Source of the DNA: Xiphias gladius
Taxonomy: Eukaryota; Chordata; Actinopteri; Istiophoriformes; Xiphiidae
Reading direction: 5' to 3'
NCBI RefSeq assembly: GCF_016859285.1
Contig: NC_053402.1
Location: forward strand, 7,894,531 to 7,958,530
Length of the DNA stretch: 64,000 nucleotides
The notes below the pieces were generated by a model that was given only the letters and a program-made list of their open reading frames with translations, was not told where the DNA came from and ran no database searches. Both the position numbers and the translations under genes were made by a program. Every line of letters begins with the position of its first letter. The first letter of the stretch is position 1. Shown piece by piece: positions 1 to 15,840 of this stretch.

Positions 1-2464
1 GAAATCCTTCAGACCTGGAAGCCTGGCAGTTTGGGCCTGACCTCTTCAGACTCCGCTGGAAGATAACAGAGAGAGATGGGGGGAAAAAAAACAAAAGAAA
101 CAAAATGAGAGAAGGGAGGAGAGAAAAGAGCAGAAGTGGAGAAGGACACAAGAAAATATAATCATATCACCAAGAAAATTATCGTCTTATCAGATCACAT
201 CATCCAAAAGATTTCCTCAGGGAAATCATTAAAGATTTATCTAAAAACAAAAAGACCGAGCCTGAGCAACACTGAAATCCTTCTGTTTCTTTAGTGAATA
301 TTCACCTTATAGGTCCCATTAACACTTTGTGAATCTTAACCTTGAATCTGTATTCTGCCTCAGTGTGATTTAAGTGAATCACATTTCTTGTTTAAGTTTG
401 AACATGAATATATACCAAGTAGACATATCTTACTGACAGTCACATAACTATCACTGTCAAAAGTGCAACGCTCTTTCAATTAAGTTTCAGACAGGAATGA
501 GAATTCAGAAGAGAAGGCAGCAATGAAGAACAGCCATTAAAAAAAGAAAAGAAAAGGACATTCATTGCTTCAATACAGGATGAACTCCCATTGATTTAAC
601 ATGTTAATCATACATGTATTGTGTGACATGTCACCAGATACATCAAGACCAGATATGTCAGTTTCATTATTTAAGGCAGTGATAACCACAGAAAAAAGTC
701 TCGGGAGGATCACCACAGGAGAGGGCAGCAAACGACAGCGCACTTTTCATTTCTTTTTACCACCAGTTTATTAATTTTGTATCTTCTAACTTTATTTTAT
801 ATTTGTGTGTATCACAAAGCAAAACTAACTCACATTGCTTCGCAGATGAGAAGGGGAGAGTAGGGGCAGCTCAGAGAATCTGTTAGTGATGGCCTCCACC
901 AGTTTTTCTAACTCCCTGTACTGGACTGGTCTGGACTGGTGGTCCAGTCTGGAGAATTCAGAGAGTGACAGCTATTTATAAAGAGGAATCACCTGGCATT
1001 AAGTACACAACACTGATGTTTGTTAGTAGGTTGGGGAGGGTGGTGAAGGGATTTGACAGGCAAGCAGAATAGAGGAACATAATGTGGATTTCTGAGTAAA
1101 TGTGTGTGTCTGTCAGTGAGTGACTGAATGAGTGCAACTCATGGTATGGGTTTGCCAGAGGATATAAATCCTAGAAGTGAACTTGACAAAGCACCTACAT
1201 CAATTTATCTACAAGTAAGTCTATGCATCTCTGAGTCCATGTGTGTGTGTTTATTATCTACCTGTAACACTGTGATGGTGTATTTGTATACTAATGTAGA
1301 TTGTTTATGTGTGTACTGTATATGTGCATTAATTTCTTGATCAGTTTAAGTGAGTAAGTAAGTGGCTGTGTGTGTAAATGAATGAGGCAATGCACCTATT
1401 TGCAATTTCAATTTACATAATCCTTCATCACTAGCATTACAGTCTGGAAGGACTCCACTGAGAAATAGCATTCATACATTTCAATAACAAAGAATCAATC
1501 ACAAGACAAAGTTAAGAATCCCCACGACATGGCTGTACAAGTGTCTTTGAAAATATTGTCATGTCATTTATCTATAGTATGTGTGTTTGTGTATACCTGA
1601 AGAGGGCAGAAGCAGCGCTGGCACCCTGTGTGGCTACCAGCATGCAGGAGGAGGAGACTCCAGCTATCACAGCCTCTGAAACTGCCACAAACCCTGGACC
1701 ACTGGGGAACAGACGCACATTTGGGGGCTGCCTGTACACACACCCACACACCCCAAAAAATTCCAGTGCATTCGTTCACAGATAAATAAATGCCATTGAT
1801 AAATTGTAGCCCAGTAGCTAGAGGAACAGATCCTAGACTAGACAGAGAAACATACATCTATGAGAAATTCTATGAGAATTTAAAGAAATGTTGTAAGCAA
1901 ATAAATAAGAGGGCAGTTAAAATTGTATGGCACTGTAGATCTCCTAGATGAGTCAGTGAGAACTTTGGCAAAAGGTACAAAGAAAGGGAGCAGACTTTCA
2001 GTTATTTTCGCTGATACAGGTTCTTGACATGGATGTCAACAAAGGCCCATCAAAAAGCAGACAGTCTGTTATGTTGCCTGAACTATCTACCATTGTTTGA
2101 TTTGATGTACTGATATGAGCAGTGAGTGCTTGCTGAGTCCCAATGAACCCACCCTCCCTCTGTCTCTCTCACCCACACACAGACATTTTCAGGGCACGCA
2201 TACATAATAAACAAATAGTGCAGACCTATTGCCGTTACAAAGATCACCAGACTATTTCTCTGGTCAATGATGAAGGACCACAACATCTGTTGTGCTGTTG
2301 TTGTGCTGACTGGCTCACTGTTGCCACAACAGTTGTCGCATAGAACACATGCATGCATACAAAGGTGCACACGGAAACACAAAAACACACATGCATGCAC
2401 GCACACAGTGGTGCTTAACTATTGATACCAACACACAAAAAACAGCCACAAAGACGAATATGCG

Positions 2465-2519
<55 letters not shown>

Positions 2520-3429
2520 ACACATACACAACACTAGCTTATTCAGCACTTTACGAGCTCTGGTTTAGCTACTGTTCCACTCAGCGTAAAGGACAAATTT
2601 CCCTCACAATTTGAAATCTCTTATACCCCTGTATCACTGCCATGTAACGGAACATTCCATTAAAATTATGTCGACCTTGCAGGAATATGACAGTGTTTTA
2701 CTGGCTTGTAATATATTTTCATCTGCAAGCCAGCAAAAAGTTAATTCAAATCTAATTAAACTTCCAAGTACACCATATTTAACATGTTTTACATGAGGTT
2801 GCTTCTCCATGTCAGTGTTGCTGAAACTGTGCATCCTGTTCAGTTTATGAACAAACATATAGTGGTGTATAAAAAATAATTAGCATAATTCTGTGTGGTT
2901 TTGGGGATATTAACATGCATTCAGGACTATAACCTACACTGTAGAGTGTGTTGCACAACAGTGTATTGACTTATCAAATTTCACAAAATGAAAAATACGA
3001 AGAAGCCTGTTAAATCATAAATTCATAATGTAATTAGGGATGTCAGAGGAACCGATACTTTGGTATCTAGTCAATGCCAAAATTCTGAAAACATATCAGT
3101 ACTTGTTGTTCTAAAGTACAGTAGGTCCCAAAGGTAACATAGATACAAATGGAAGACGACAGAGGAAGGCAGACATAGTAACAATAACAACAGCACATCG
3201 ATTGCTGGCGCCAAGTGCAGGTGCAGCAACAAGTCTGCTGCGACTTGTAGAAAAAAACATGCCAAGAGTCACTGCATTCAGTATGCAAAGCCAGTATGCA
3301 AACGTTCTCAGAGAGCATTTCAAACAAAAGTAGGAAAAAATTCAAAGTTATGTAAGCTGGTCTAAGAGAGGCATCCAAATGTGTATACAGAATTAATTGT
3401 CTGACTATAGAGTCACTGACTATATGGAG

Positions 3430-3469
<40 letters not shown>

Positions 3470-3643
3470 ATGTCTTTCCATAGTCGTGTGGACAAAGTTT
3501 GGTCTAAAACCATCATTGTGAGGACATTTTGGCCTTCAAAGAGCTGGTTGAGGGTTAAGAATTGGGTTTAGGGTTCAGGTTAGAACCAGGTTAGGGAAGG
3601 CTAGGGAAGGCATTATGTCAATGAGTGTCCTCACAACTAACAT

Positions 3644-3697
<54 letters not shown>

Positions 3698-4467
3698 TAT
3701 TGTGAATTCCCTAAATGTAATAATGTTAACCTATATGATTAACTGGAAAGTTTTACAAATTAATAAGGATTTAAAGCACTGACTGAGTCAATGGTTCAAC
3801 AAACATTTGAACACTAAATCAATAGCCTACAGCAAAACTCCATTATCATATGATCATTACGTCAAATCAACAACATATCTTTGCAGAGATCAGTGAGTTA
3901 CATTATAATTAATGCTACATAAATAAAAATCTGTTTCTTCGGTTGAAAATAAATTTTTCAGTGAAATGTATCTGTGGATTATCCTACGTAACCAAGACAT
4001 TGCCTCTCAAAAGACATGTTGCTGCGAGGTCATTTTTCAAATCTTTTCAATGCAGCAGAAGTCTCAGCAGAGACTCAATAAATAAACTTTAAATGACGTT
4101 TGACGAAAATGGCAGCATGAACAGCGTCAGGTAACTGAGACACCTTAATTAAACCATAATTATTTTGTATTTGCTGCAGCTGTGTATATTCTCTGGTGAT
4201 GTGACAACGCTCTGTTGAAAGTTTAGAGATGCTGAGGTATAGTAACATAATTTTTAGTCAGTGCAGGAAATTTCAAGGGGACAACTCATCCAGTGCAGTG
4301 GAATAATTCTGGCATTGGTTAAGCTAAAAAATAAATAAACAAATAAAAATTATAGTCTAGTCTCACCTTTCCAGTATCTGAGTAAGGAGCAGCAGACCTT
4401 GTTTCTGCACTTCCAGGTTGGACAGACGCAGAGTCTCCTCCAGACTGCGCACCAAGGACTCAATACC

Positions 4468-4502
<35 letters not shown>

Positions 4503-7500
4503 TTGTGTCAAAGAAATGCTTGATGCAACTTTAGACCAGGCAGGCTGTCACCCCCCCAGTAAAAAAGCCAGAGTTACGATTAGTGCTTTGACTACACTAC
4601 AGGCTACAGCAACTTCCTACATTAAAACGAGTGACACGCTCATAAATGTAATACATGCAAAAAGGACACACACGCAACATCACACACAATCATGCATGTC
4701 ATACAGTGCCAGTGGTACATTTTTTTAATTTAGTAGAACACAGTAATGATCTTATGTTTATACTGAACTATAGCAAGAACTTATTTGCACAAGGAGTGGC
4801 TACAACAGATACACTGTGTACTGGTAATTTAATTCTGTACTTCAAGTGTTTTTCGACAACTTCTCTTGAATGAAGTTGGAAAGCTGCAGGATTAAATCAG
4901 GATGAAATCAGGATCATCAGGATCATCTGTAAAGGTGCACACCAAAGGTATACAAACATACACAAACACATCTGCGTCAGAGCAGTTTCACTACCATTCA
5001 TTAGGGATGCACAATACTGACATTTTTGCCAATATGTAATTACTACTAGGTTCTGTGGCCATTTTGTCTGATGATTATATTTTGCTACATTACAATAGCA
5101 CCATCTGTCTAGTTGAAATAACAATATACAGTAGCCCTCTGTTCCTCTAGTTTCTCTTGTAATGTAACTGTGACGCTTGGAACAGATGCAAATTTGGATC
5201 GGCCAAAATGTCCTCACTTTCTCAAAAAGTCCTCAACCCAATGGTTTAAAACTCAAACTGGTTCTCGCAATGTATAGCCATACATATAAGTACACACACG
5301 CACGCACACACACACACACACAAAAAAAGAATCACGTGATCATTCCTCATGAGGGTTTTCTGATCTGTCTGAGCTCTCTAACCATAGACAGAATGACACT
5401 GGGTGAAGAACAGTGGGTCTTCAGTCAGTAACACCAAACAGCTGTAGGCAGACCACAGCAGCACCTCATTATTAGTACTGGCCAGACGGTCAAACAGAAA
5501 CTCTGTAAGGGCAAAGAGAGATGGAAAGAAAAGAGAACTTTTTTTGAAAGGCCATCGAAATAAAGTTAAGAGAAAAAGACACAACAGTTAACAATGTTGT
5601 TACACTGTAATACTCCTCTGTAGCATCATCATACCACTTTCAAAATACGGTGTGATGTCTTCATGCAAATTTAGCACAATACAGAGAAATGACAGCAATA
5701 TTCTCTTTTGAAAGCCCCAACATATTCTGAAATTCTGGGGCAAGAGAGAAATATAAATAGATACATATAAAACTAGTGGAGAGAAAAACAAAGACAGACA
5801 AGAAGCAAAGGAAATCAAAGGCAGCAGCAGCTTGAATAGCTAGCCTATCCCAGCTACTGTGTTTTTTGCATCTGTGTATGCATATCACCAGGTACGTCAG
5901 CCTTGATGAAAGGAGTGCTGTACTGACTGGGAGAATGAACCAGGACAGATGCAATACACTTAGCACTGGTCACCTGCAACATCTCATCACCACTCAGCAG
6001 CAACTGGAAGACACATTTTATGGGCTTCATTAGAATCCACTAATCAGCTCAGGACACATGGAAGGCAGTGATGCCAGGGTTAAGCAGAGTTTATACTGTT
6101 TGAGATACATAAAGTAAAGTTTCTAACACTGCCAGCTTCCTAATGACAATATGCGATAAGGTAATATTTTGCCAACTGTCTAGCTCTCATCTTCAGTACA
6201 CTGTCTATGCTGTGAGCTAAAAGGTTTGGAGTCTGAGGTCAATTGGATCCCAAATTAATTCATTGGTTTATTCATGCACTAATTCATTGACATTTTCTTC
6301 CTATGCCAGCACTGAGTGAGACTAAAATATCAACATTACAATTAGAAGTCATCACCTAACATTACTGATCAGTTTTGTCTTAATAAGTGAGATTGTATAT
6401 AAGAAATTGCTAAGGTACACTTGAGCTAAATTAACTCTTGAGATGAACATGGATGAATCAGTTACACGTTAAAACACTTTCCATAAAACCATTGACAGAA
6501 TTCATGTACTATATATATTATTTAGTACCGATAGTCAACTGCAAAACAATTTGGAAAATCTAAGAAAAGCTATTAATTCCTAGGGAATCAGCTGACTCGT
6601 TATACAGCATTGTTTTATACTACCATGTTACACTGTGAAGATTAAAGTTTGCATGACTCTTTTTCTTTATTAGTTTTAGTATAGCAGTGTGTGGTTTGCC
6701 TTTGCAACAGCAACGATTAAGTTTTTCTTAATTCTCTTTGCCTTCCAAGTTCTCTGTAGTTTTTCTGCAGTTGTGTCTGATTTACAGTCAATTCATTTGG
6801 TAGAGGGGATCCTAAAAACACATTAATTATGTTTTAGGAGATAATTTAGATTTTGGTGATTATTTAATTAAGAGTTTGTTTTACAGCCACTCCTAACACA
6901 CTACCGATCTACAAAAAAACTACCAACGTTATCCGCTGTGCTGTAATGTGACTCATGACTGAGACAATCTAACTGGATGTAATCTTTCCCAGACATGAAG
7001 CACAAATATTTGTCCAGAGTAAAACCCCCTTGAAACCCCTTTCAAAGGCACATTAATCCAGGATTAGAACTTCTTGTTATGATTATGGTCAGTGCCAGAA
7101 TGCAGGTCTTGCGGGTGGGAGCAGGATGTTTGGACAGAGACCTGTTTCAATATGAGAGGCAAAAGGCAGTGGTCAAGGGACTGTTGCTCTTGGTTTTGGC
7201 TGAGGATCTGGCTGTTGTTGGTGTGGATGATCTGGTTCTCATTGCACATGACCTGATTGTCAGGGCTGTTCATCAGAACTGACACGGTCTCTCGCAGCTG
7301 CACCAACAGCCACAGCAGGCCTAACAGATAGAGGACAAGATGTGAAAATTGATAATGATGACAAATATATGCATACATGTTCAACATTTTATAACCTGAA
7401 AATATGTACCAATCCTCACAAATTAATAATGAAGGTTGATAGATAGATACATTCATAATTATGCATAAACAAAGATGCAGAAAGTTATTTGTTTCTTGCT

Positions 7501-10500
7501 GTTTTTTTTTTTTTTTTTACAGGTCTGGTTTTACACATGCACTGATGCTACTGTTTCTGCAGCATCCGCTTCACAGACAAAACTGCTCCTCAGTTTTCCT
7601 ACTATTCATTGACAAATTAAATGTATCTTGCCAAAGCTTAGTATGAATAAAATATGATAATCTTAACTGTAGCCATTTCTTAAGTTTACAAAGGTCAGGT
7701 CAGTCCACATTAAGCTGTAACAATATGGGCACAAGCCCCAATGTGGGAGAAAAAAATGGAAGAAGCCTTGGGAAAGATCACAGAAGTGGTGTGGTTAGCA
7801 TGACAAAAAGAAGAGACATTAAACAAATGTAATAAACAATAACAATAAGGCCCAGCCCAATATCCAAGTGTCATAGTACATACAGACGAGCACAGAAGCA
7901 CATGAGTTCACCGTGGGCCTCCATCATGCCCTTTTAATAGTGCAAAATTCATTTAAGTCTCACATATGTATGTTAGGACAAACACATAAACACATTAAAA
8001 CTCAAAAACACAGTGCAATAATAAGTTATGTAATAAGCAATTAAATATTGCTAAAGATTTTCTTTTCCATTCTAGCTATCTGGAGGCAAATTAATAAAAC
8101 ACAAAACAAAAACACAAGAAATCATTTTTAAACATGAGAAAAGTATATTTTCTTTTGAAAGAAAGGTCTTGAATAGTCTTTATGCAATACAATGCTAAAA
8201 AAAACAATAATAATAATGTTTAATTGTTCCATGATGTTGTTCTCACTAGTACTGGTGACAGTAAGCTTATTTAGATTAAATCAATTTAAAATTGTATAAA
8301 GTTAATACTTATGTATTAACTTTTCTCATAAGTTAATACAATGAAAAATTCAAATTTCTAAAAGATAATGTATGTATTGCCTTTTCAATAACTCCTTTAC
8401 ACCTTGCATAGGACCCTGGTTCTGGTTATCACCAAAGCACACGCTGCCGAGATTATTATCCCTATAACTCAAAACGCCTACAACATAGCAAAACTCTTTC
8501 ATATCAATATAATTCCTCCTCTTTCTCCATTTAGCCTCACCCTAGATTCTGGATCATCACTGAAAAGATGATGAAAAGAAAACAGCTATATTTCATTATT
8601 AATAATATCTACCAACTAATGGAGACCTCTTGTGAGATAGTAGTTGGGGAATTCAATTTGGTTCTGACATGAAAAACGGATATGAAAAAGCATAATTGCC
8701 ACCGATGTAAAGTATTTTACTCTTCTTTGAAGTCCACACCCTAATTGCTGTCACCCTAATTCTCTCCCAAGCAGTTGGGAGTGAGGCTTTACAGTATATT
8801 CCATACATGACAACAAATTCACCAAAGTCACCAAAGTAGTTGTCGTGCTAAGCTAAAAATTTCATCCAGTTTTAATGACATCCTCCCCTTATCTCAACTT
8901 GCAAAATGTACTATTTTAAACTAGGTTTAGCAAAGCATACTGTACCAAGCTCAACAACTTCAAACCCTTAGATGATAGCAACTTAATCTCACTTAGTCTA
9001 TCTAGCGTAACAAATCTAAATGAGGCCAATAATATATGCATTTTTTCACCCAGGCAGCTAATGATGTTCTCAATGACGTTTTTATACATTACTCTTGAAA
9101 AAACACATTTTTCCATGGTGAAGCAGACTCAAAATTCACAAAACTCACTCTAGACACACATGGCCATGAAAACCTTCAGACAGCTAAACGCAAAAGGTAT
9201 TAAGATACTGAAATTGTTAAATATTATTAATATTTATTTTTTGAACATATAAATATAAAAAACATTTTGAGTTTACTGTCATCACAAATTCCTTTTTTTT
9301 CGACATGGTTTTCTCTTATTTCATGCAACCCTGTTTAGATGTTTGAATTAATCTTGCAAAATGTATTGTATGTAATCTTTGCATGGAGGGCAGAACTTTT
9401 TAATTAATTTTCTTTTTCCTATAACCTATTCCAATTTATATTATAATAATAATAAATAAATAAATGAATATAACTGATAGATGTTTTTCTCACCAACACA
9501 GTTGTTGACGAGCTGCGGGGAGCCTGCATTAGCCAAGGTCTGCAGCAACAGAATACACACTCTGTCCCTGATGGCGATGGGCACAGATTGGGCTGCTGAT
9601 CCCCCAGCTGTCCCGTACAGTTTGAGCCACACATGCAGGGACGAAGCCTTCAGTGCGTCATCTGGGTAAAGCAAGGCTGAGCACAGATGCTCCAGCAAAG
9701 GCACTGGTGAACAGAGATGGGAAAGAGATGCGTAAACACATAAAGAGGATTTACACAGAACAAAAAAAGAGGATATACTGTGTACATGATCATATGCGGA
9801 AAATGGTTCAGTGCAACCTCAAGAAATGTCTTACATATGAACAGAATTAATCAAGTAAAGTGTGTTTAGTGATGTGTTTTAAGATTCCCATAAGTTTAAA
9901 TTTTCAGAAATGCCTTCTTTATTTCTGTGGAGAGGGTAAGAACAAGTGATACATGAGAAAGACAAAAATACCCACAGTAGAAGTAAAGTTAATATATTGT
10001 GAGAGAACCATAGATAAAGAGACAGCAACAAGATCAACGAGATGACAAACTCTCTTGCAGACAGTTGCAGAGCCAACAGTGGAGGGAAAGCTGCCATGAA
10101 AATGAAAGGACTGAAGACTGGCTATTGGGGAGAGAGTGCAGTAAAATGGCAGGTGGGAAAGAGAATGAGTAGAGAAGATTAAAAAAATATATTGGGAGTA
10201 GGATGGGAGACAGTTGTCTGAGCAGAACAGACAGGAGCTAGAAACTCCCCGGTACGCTGTCTGACAGAGAGAGCAAGATGCAAATTTGCAAGAAGGGATA
10301 AAGAAAGAAAGGCACAGGGCAGAGAGACATATCATCATTTTGGTGATTCTTTGTATGTGTATTCTAAACCTCACCAGTTGCTTATTTTTCACTGTATTGG
10401 GTTGAAATTTTTTACTGTACATCCACGAAATCCTGATAGTTTGCAACATGCATTAATGTTAATAGTTGTTGCTGAATGTTTTACAGTAATCAAATTATTA

Positions 10501-13500
10501 AAAATACATTTTTATACGAATGAAGAATATTTAATTTTCAAAATTAATATTTACAATAGTTTTCACTTTCTTGCAACCAAATTTTGATTCTGTGTAGTAC
10601 TAATATAGCTCTATCACATCTAAAAGTTATTTGGTCCTGCATAAAAAACTGAGTGTCACAAATCTTGTTAGAGATAACTTCGGAGCTGAAAAACCCACTT
10701 TTTAAAATATTTTGACTGTATATTTTCCCAAAAAGGACTATTTTAATTTAAACTTTTTTATGTCAAAGTGGTAATATTCATTGCAGATATATAAAAAATT
10801 TCAAGATGTTGTATTTTTCCGTCATTTAATAATTTTGTGAAAATAGCTAATTTTCCATACTTTTCACTACATTAAGTGGTTTTATTTCTTCGGTATACAT
10901 TTTTACTATGTTGACGTCAAGGTTTTCCATCTCGGCGTGATACCTATTGAGCCTGTTTTTTATTAGGTTCAGGAAATTTGCAAGTTAGAGCTTGTAATGG
11001 TCTGTTGCATACTAGATGATGTAATCTTTTTCCGTGTGTCTGGACAAAATATTAATCTTAGTTCCTTCGTTCAAATCAAATATATTATTTCGCATTTTCA
11101 AATTTTTCTCAACTCATTTCTGACAACATAAACAAGAAGCATTAAAAAATAATAAAGAAAGTCTAATCCCAATTGAAAAAGGTTTAGGCAGATTATTGCA
11201 AAATGGACTGCAACATACCCAGAAGTAAATAAAAACAGTGTAAAAATGATTAAATTCATCATTAAGCAGTTTCATGTGATAGTGAGATCATGGTGTCCTA
11301 CTCTATTGGAAAAAGCCTAGAAGAAGAAGCCAACAGTCACAGGACAGCCTACACTAATGGAAAAGTGAAGCTGAGAAGTTGATGTTCTGCATCACCAAAG
11401 ATACTTTTTGGTGAAATATAGCTTTCTTCAGTAACACTGTTGTGATCCCTTCAATTTGCATCCTTACAGCAAACGGAGTCGCTCTCTGAGGATCACAGAT
11501 ACAGAGAAAGCAAGGGAGCTTACAACATGCACAGGAAGAAAAATGACTTCAGCATTCAATGACAATGTTTGCCAATTGATGAATAATCAGATTATATATT
11601 AAAAGTTTGACATTTTTGATATTTGCAGTAACTAAGAATAAAAACTGGAATGACTTTGTTAATGTAGTTTTTCACACAATAATTTTCAGAGTACCTTAAT
11701 GCAAGTTTTGTTACTTGAAGAATTAATTATTTATACATTAAAGCTGTTTCATCAATGCAGAAATGTATATACATGAACAAATAAAAACATTAAAAGCATT
11801 AAACAATGTCTATCACTAATTTCTAATCTAAAAATAACCGTGAAAATATCATAAATGATACAGTGAATGAAAGCAGGAGTAGTCAATCAATCAATCAAGA
11901 ATGATGGTTGGACACTCTGCCAACTGTAGGCTGATTTTGATACACCATCTCTTTCTCAGTGAGCAAATAGCAACTCTCTGCCCAAAGCCACATCCACAAA
12001 ATAAAGATCAGATCAACAGATTGACCAGCAGTGGTGGAAGAAGTCAAAGTATAGGCATATAGTGGCACACTACAGTTTTATACAAGGATGAATATGCTGG
12101 CGCAGTAGGGAACAAATTAATTAATAACCAAGCTCTGTTAATGGAGTATCTTAATGCGAGTAAGATAACCTTGAGCGTTTACATGACAATTACAATAACC
12201 AAACTACTCCAGCATTAATAATCAAATTATTAGATGGCAAAAAGTATAAAAGAATAAGGGTAAACATGATGGAAGGTGAGCAACAAACAGAGAAAGAGGT
12301 GGCTAGAGAGAGAAAAGAGAAGCAAATAAGTAAATACTGTAAGTAAAAAGGAGTGATTTTGAGAACCAAGGAATGAACAATGTTAAAGTGTAGTGCAGTG
12401 CTGGAGCCGGAAGGAGACTGAAAAAACTTAGTCTGAGCGAGTGTAGAGGAGAGAAAAAGAGAAAGAAATGACAGAGAAAAGCCAAGCCCAAGCCTAGCTG
12501 CTCTGTGAAGCAGATCAAAACCCATGTTAGGCAGGAGAGACTCCCAGATATATATGAGGCGGCCAAGATGAGAGACAGGCATAAAGAGAGAGAGGAGGAA
12601 GACCTCCACAGACAGAGGATGGAAATGGAAGGAACATAATTTAAGAGTGGTAAAAGGATTGGTAATTAAAAGCCTTACTGTAGCTTAACACCACATTTTA
12701 TGATGCACACATACAAACACAGAGACAGACACCCAGAGAAGTGAAATAAAAAGACTACACTATAGGTTCATCTCCATTTGCCTTGTTTACTGTTTTGGTG
12801 CCCCACTGTGAAGCTGTGCACTCTCTGTCCGTCTATTGATCTGCTGTTACAGTATTTCTCTATTGTTGTTCACTCGCTACTTCTTCCTGCTTAACAAAAC
12901 GCTTCAGTCCCTTCTCTGGCTTTTTACACTTCCAGCTTCCAGTGCTTCCCACATATAAAATGTATGCGTTTGGCCCACCGATCTGTCAAAAGGGTATATT
13001 AATGTGTAGTCTTATCAGAGAAATTTGGTCTGTTATCACTTAACTTAATCACTTGACTGTTTTTTTTGTTATCTTTGTCTGCCTTCCTCTTTCCTTATCT
13101 CATTTATGCTTAATCTTCCCTCCCTGCTCCCTCAATTTGTCTGTATCCACTCCTCAGTTAGGACCTGATGGAGTAAGACACCAACAAGGCAGAAATAAGA
13201 GAGGGAGGGGTAAAGAGAGAGAATGAAAAACAAATACAGGCAGAGAAAAGCGATGGGGTGAGAAAAGCAGAGGGGTTAATCAGTTAGATAGGCAGGCAGA
13301 CAGCGAGGCAGAGAGAGTGAAATGTGTTGGGTGCTCTGGGCTCATGTTGTCATTGCCGTGCTGTTGTCGTTAGTCCAAACAGTCCCGCAGAGACATGTTG
13401 AGTGACAGGACACAGACAAGCACACACAGTCAATAGTGGCAGCCCGCATCTTGCATCATGATCACAACAACCCACCACCTGCAGCTGCTCATGGGAGATT

Positions 13501-15807
13501 GTAAAACTCATGAAAATACACACGTAGCATGGCCAAATAACTATAATGCCTGCTCACATTCACTCTTGTCTATAAAGACAAGCACTCAGGCATGACACAA
13601 ACATACTACAACACACAAAGACACTTGAAGTTGATTACCTGCTCCCATTAAACAGAGTGCCGTAATGGTTCAGTGAGTAGTCATACATCATACAGGTGGT
13701 CGTAGCAGAGATTAAATCAGCGCAGTTGTGTGTGAGAGGGGTTGTGAGATGCATTATTGATCTGCCTCAATACACTGCAGATTTGAACACAGATATACAC
13801 CGATCAGCCACAAATAGATATATATATAGATAAATATTAATGTTTTGGCTGAATGGTGTAAATATACAGTATATCTATATATCTATATACACACCACTTA
13901 GCCAAAACATTAAAACCGGTAACTGGTTTTAATGTTTTAGCTGATAGGTGTATACAGTAGATACAAATATATCAATATACTGTATATATATATGGAGGAA
14001 AGGTTAGATGAACATCAATTTGTAACTTTTGTAGCTTTTTTATAACTTTTTGGCCATGAGCTGGCATGGGATTGGCTATGCAGACAGAATTTCAAGTATG
14101 GGTATGGAGCATGATTATCTCAATGCAGCTGGAGCGTAATTGAAAAGGTCATAACAGCTAGATAAATTGATTGAGAGGTTTCAGTGGAAAGGGTATGTAA
14201 AATACAGTTTTGTGTCATTTCTCAGAAGCAGAGGGAGTGGAATAGCGTACAGCATGGGGACGACTATTTCAAAAGTGGACACAGTACAACTTTTTCTATG
14301 CAATTAGGATATATATAAAAAAGTCAAAATAGGCTGTCATGATTGAATTGTGGATATCCCTGTGTAGAGAGAACAAAGGAAGCTGAAAATTAAATGTTCT
14401 TGCATATCTTTCTCTTCCATTGGAGACGAACCTGGGTTCACCTGGATCTCAGCATCTGAGATGAATTGTCCCTGCATCACTTTAATTTTTTATTGGACTG
14501 AGAGGTGTGACAGCATGATGAGCCATCTGACCTGACCTGATTTTGTGTCACATGAATTTTTAAAACTGACCCGAACCAACCTGATTCAAAGCTTTTTTTG
14601 TGTGGATTCTCTAGTCTCTTTTTATTCACTACTGAGAAAGTTAACAAGGCAATGATATGAATCGCTAACAACATTTGCAAGCACAACAGCTGTTTATCAC
14701 ATGCACTATAACAGCAATGTTGACACCAAAGTGGACTCTTGTATTTCAAAACAGCAGCTACTGATAAAGACTAAAAGTGCTAGTAATAACCATAAACATT
14801 TTTAGGGCTCTAGTCTTCCGAGCATATCAACCTCTCATCCAACCAAATTCGCATTGGTCAGACAATCACCGGTGTTACATTCATAAGGAGAAAAGCACTA
14901 TACCAATAGCCTTCCAGGATGAATCCATTATTTACTGTGAGAGGGACAGACTGCCTTTGAAAATCGGTGTGGCTGCATTTTTTAAAAACAGATGACCAAA
15001 AAATCAAGTTTAAACTTTGCAAACAGCAGTTTGCATATCACAGCTCAACAACTAACATGGATTATCATCTGAAAACGGCAGGCTAACCTGTCTGCGTTAG
15101 GATGGTCCATCAACCCTTGTGTTTAACGCTTGAGACTTTGAGTGTATATCATCAATGGTTCTTGTGCTGGGATATTTTCGGAAATCATATTAATATGGGA
15201 AGGTGCACACTGGTCAGCGATTTAGTTATCCTAGAGATATTGGCAGATTTATATTTCCCCGTGACCTGTCGATAGAAGAGTAGTTTGAAGAGTAGGTACG
15301 ATTTCAGTCTACCAAGATTTTTTGGGTTGACTACAGCCTGAAAATTTTTTAATTCACATGAAAAAACACTGTTGCTTCCCTTCGAACACCAGCGCCTGTA
15401 TAACTGTGAGATGTGATTAAGTGTCTGTTGCATCGTCTCACCATACTGAGTCACCAGGCTATGGGCAACGGAGGGGACTGCTTCCAACAGGGTCCCCAAG
15501 AGGTTAAATGTAGGCAGGAAACCTTTCACACTGAGCTGGTCACTTAGCTGGACAGGGAATGCACAAAATAAAATTCAGAAAAATTCAAACAACAGTCATA
15601 CAGACATACAACTATGGAAAGGAACTTGCCTGGCTGAAAATGGCATAGACACACATTCACACTTAAAGCTCTACAGCAAATAAGTGCTGTACAGGGCACA
15701 AGATCAACAAGTAAGAACAAGTAATACAAAAAAGAGCTTAAGATATATGAGAAAATAGACTATGATGATTTTTTTTAAACAAGAGCAGTGGAAGTCAGTG
15801 TCTTAAC

Positions 15808-15840
<33 letters not shown>

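Noticed and set aside
9919-10449. 176-codon minus-strand ORF in the large mei1 intron
   Set aside because: Low-complexity Phe/Leu/Ser-rich translation of a purine-rich plus strand. It does not fit MEI1 sequence or phase.
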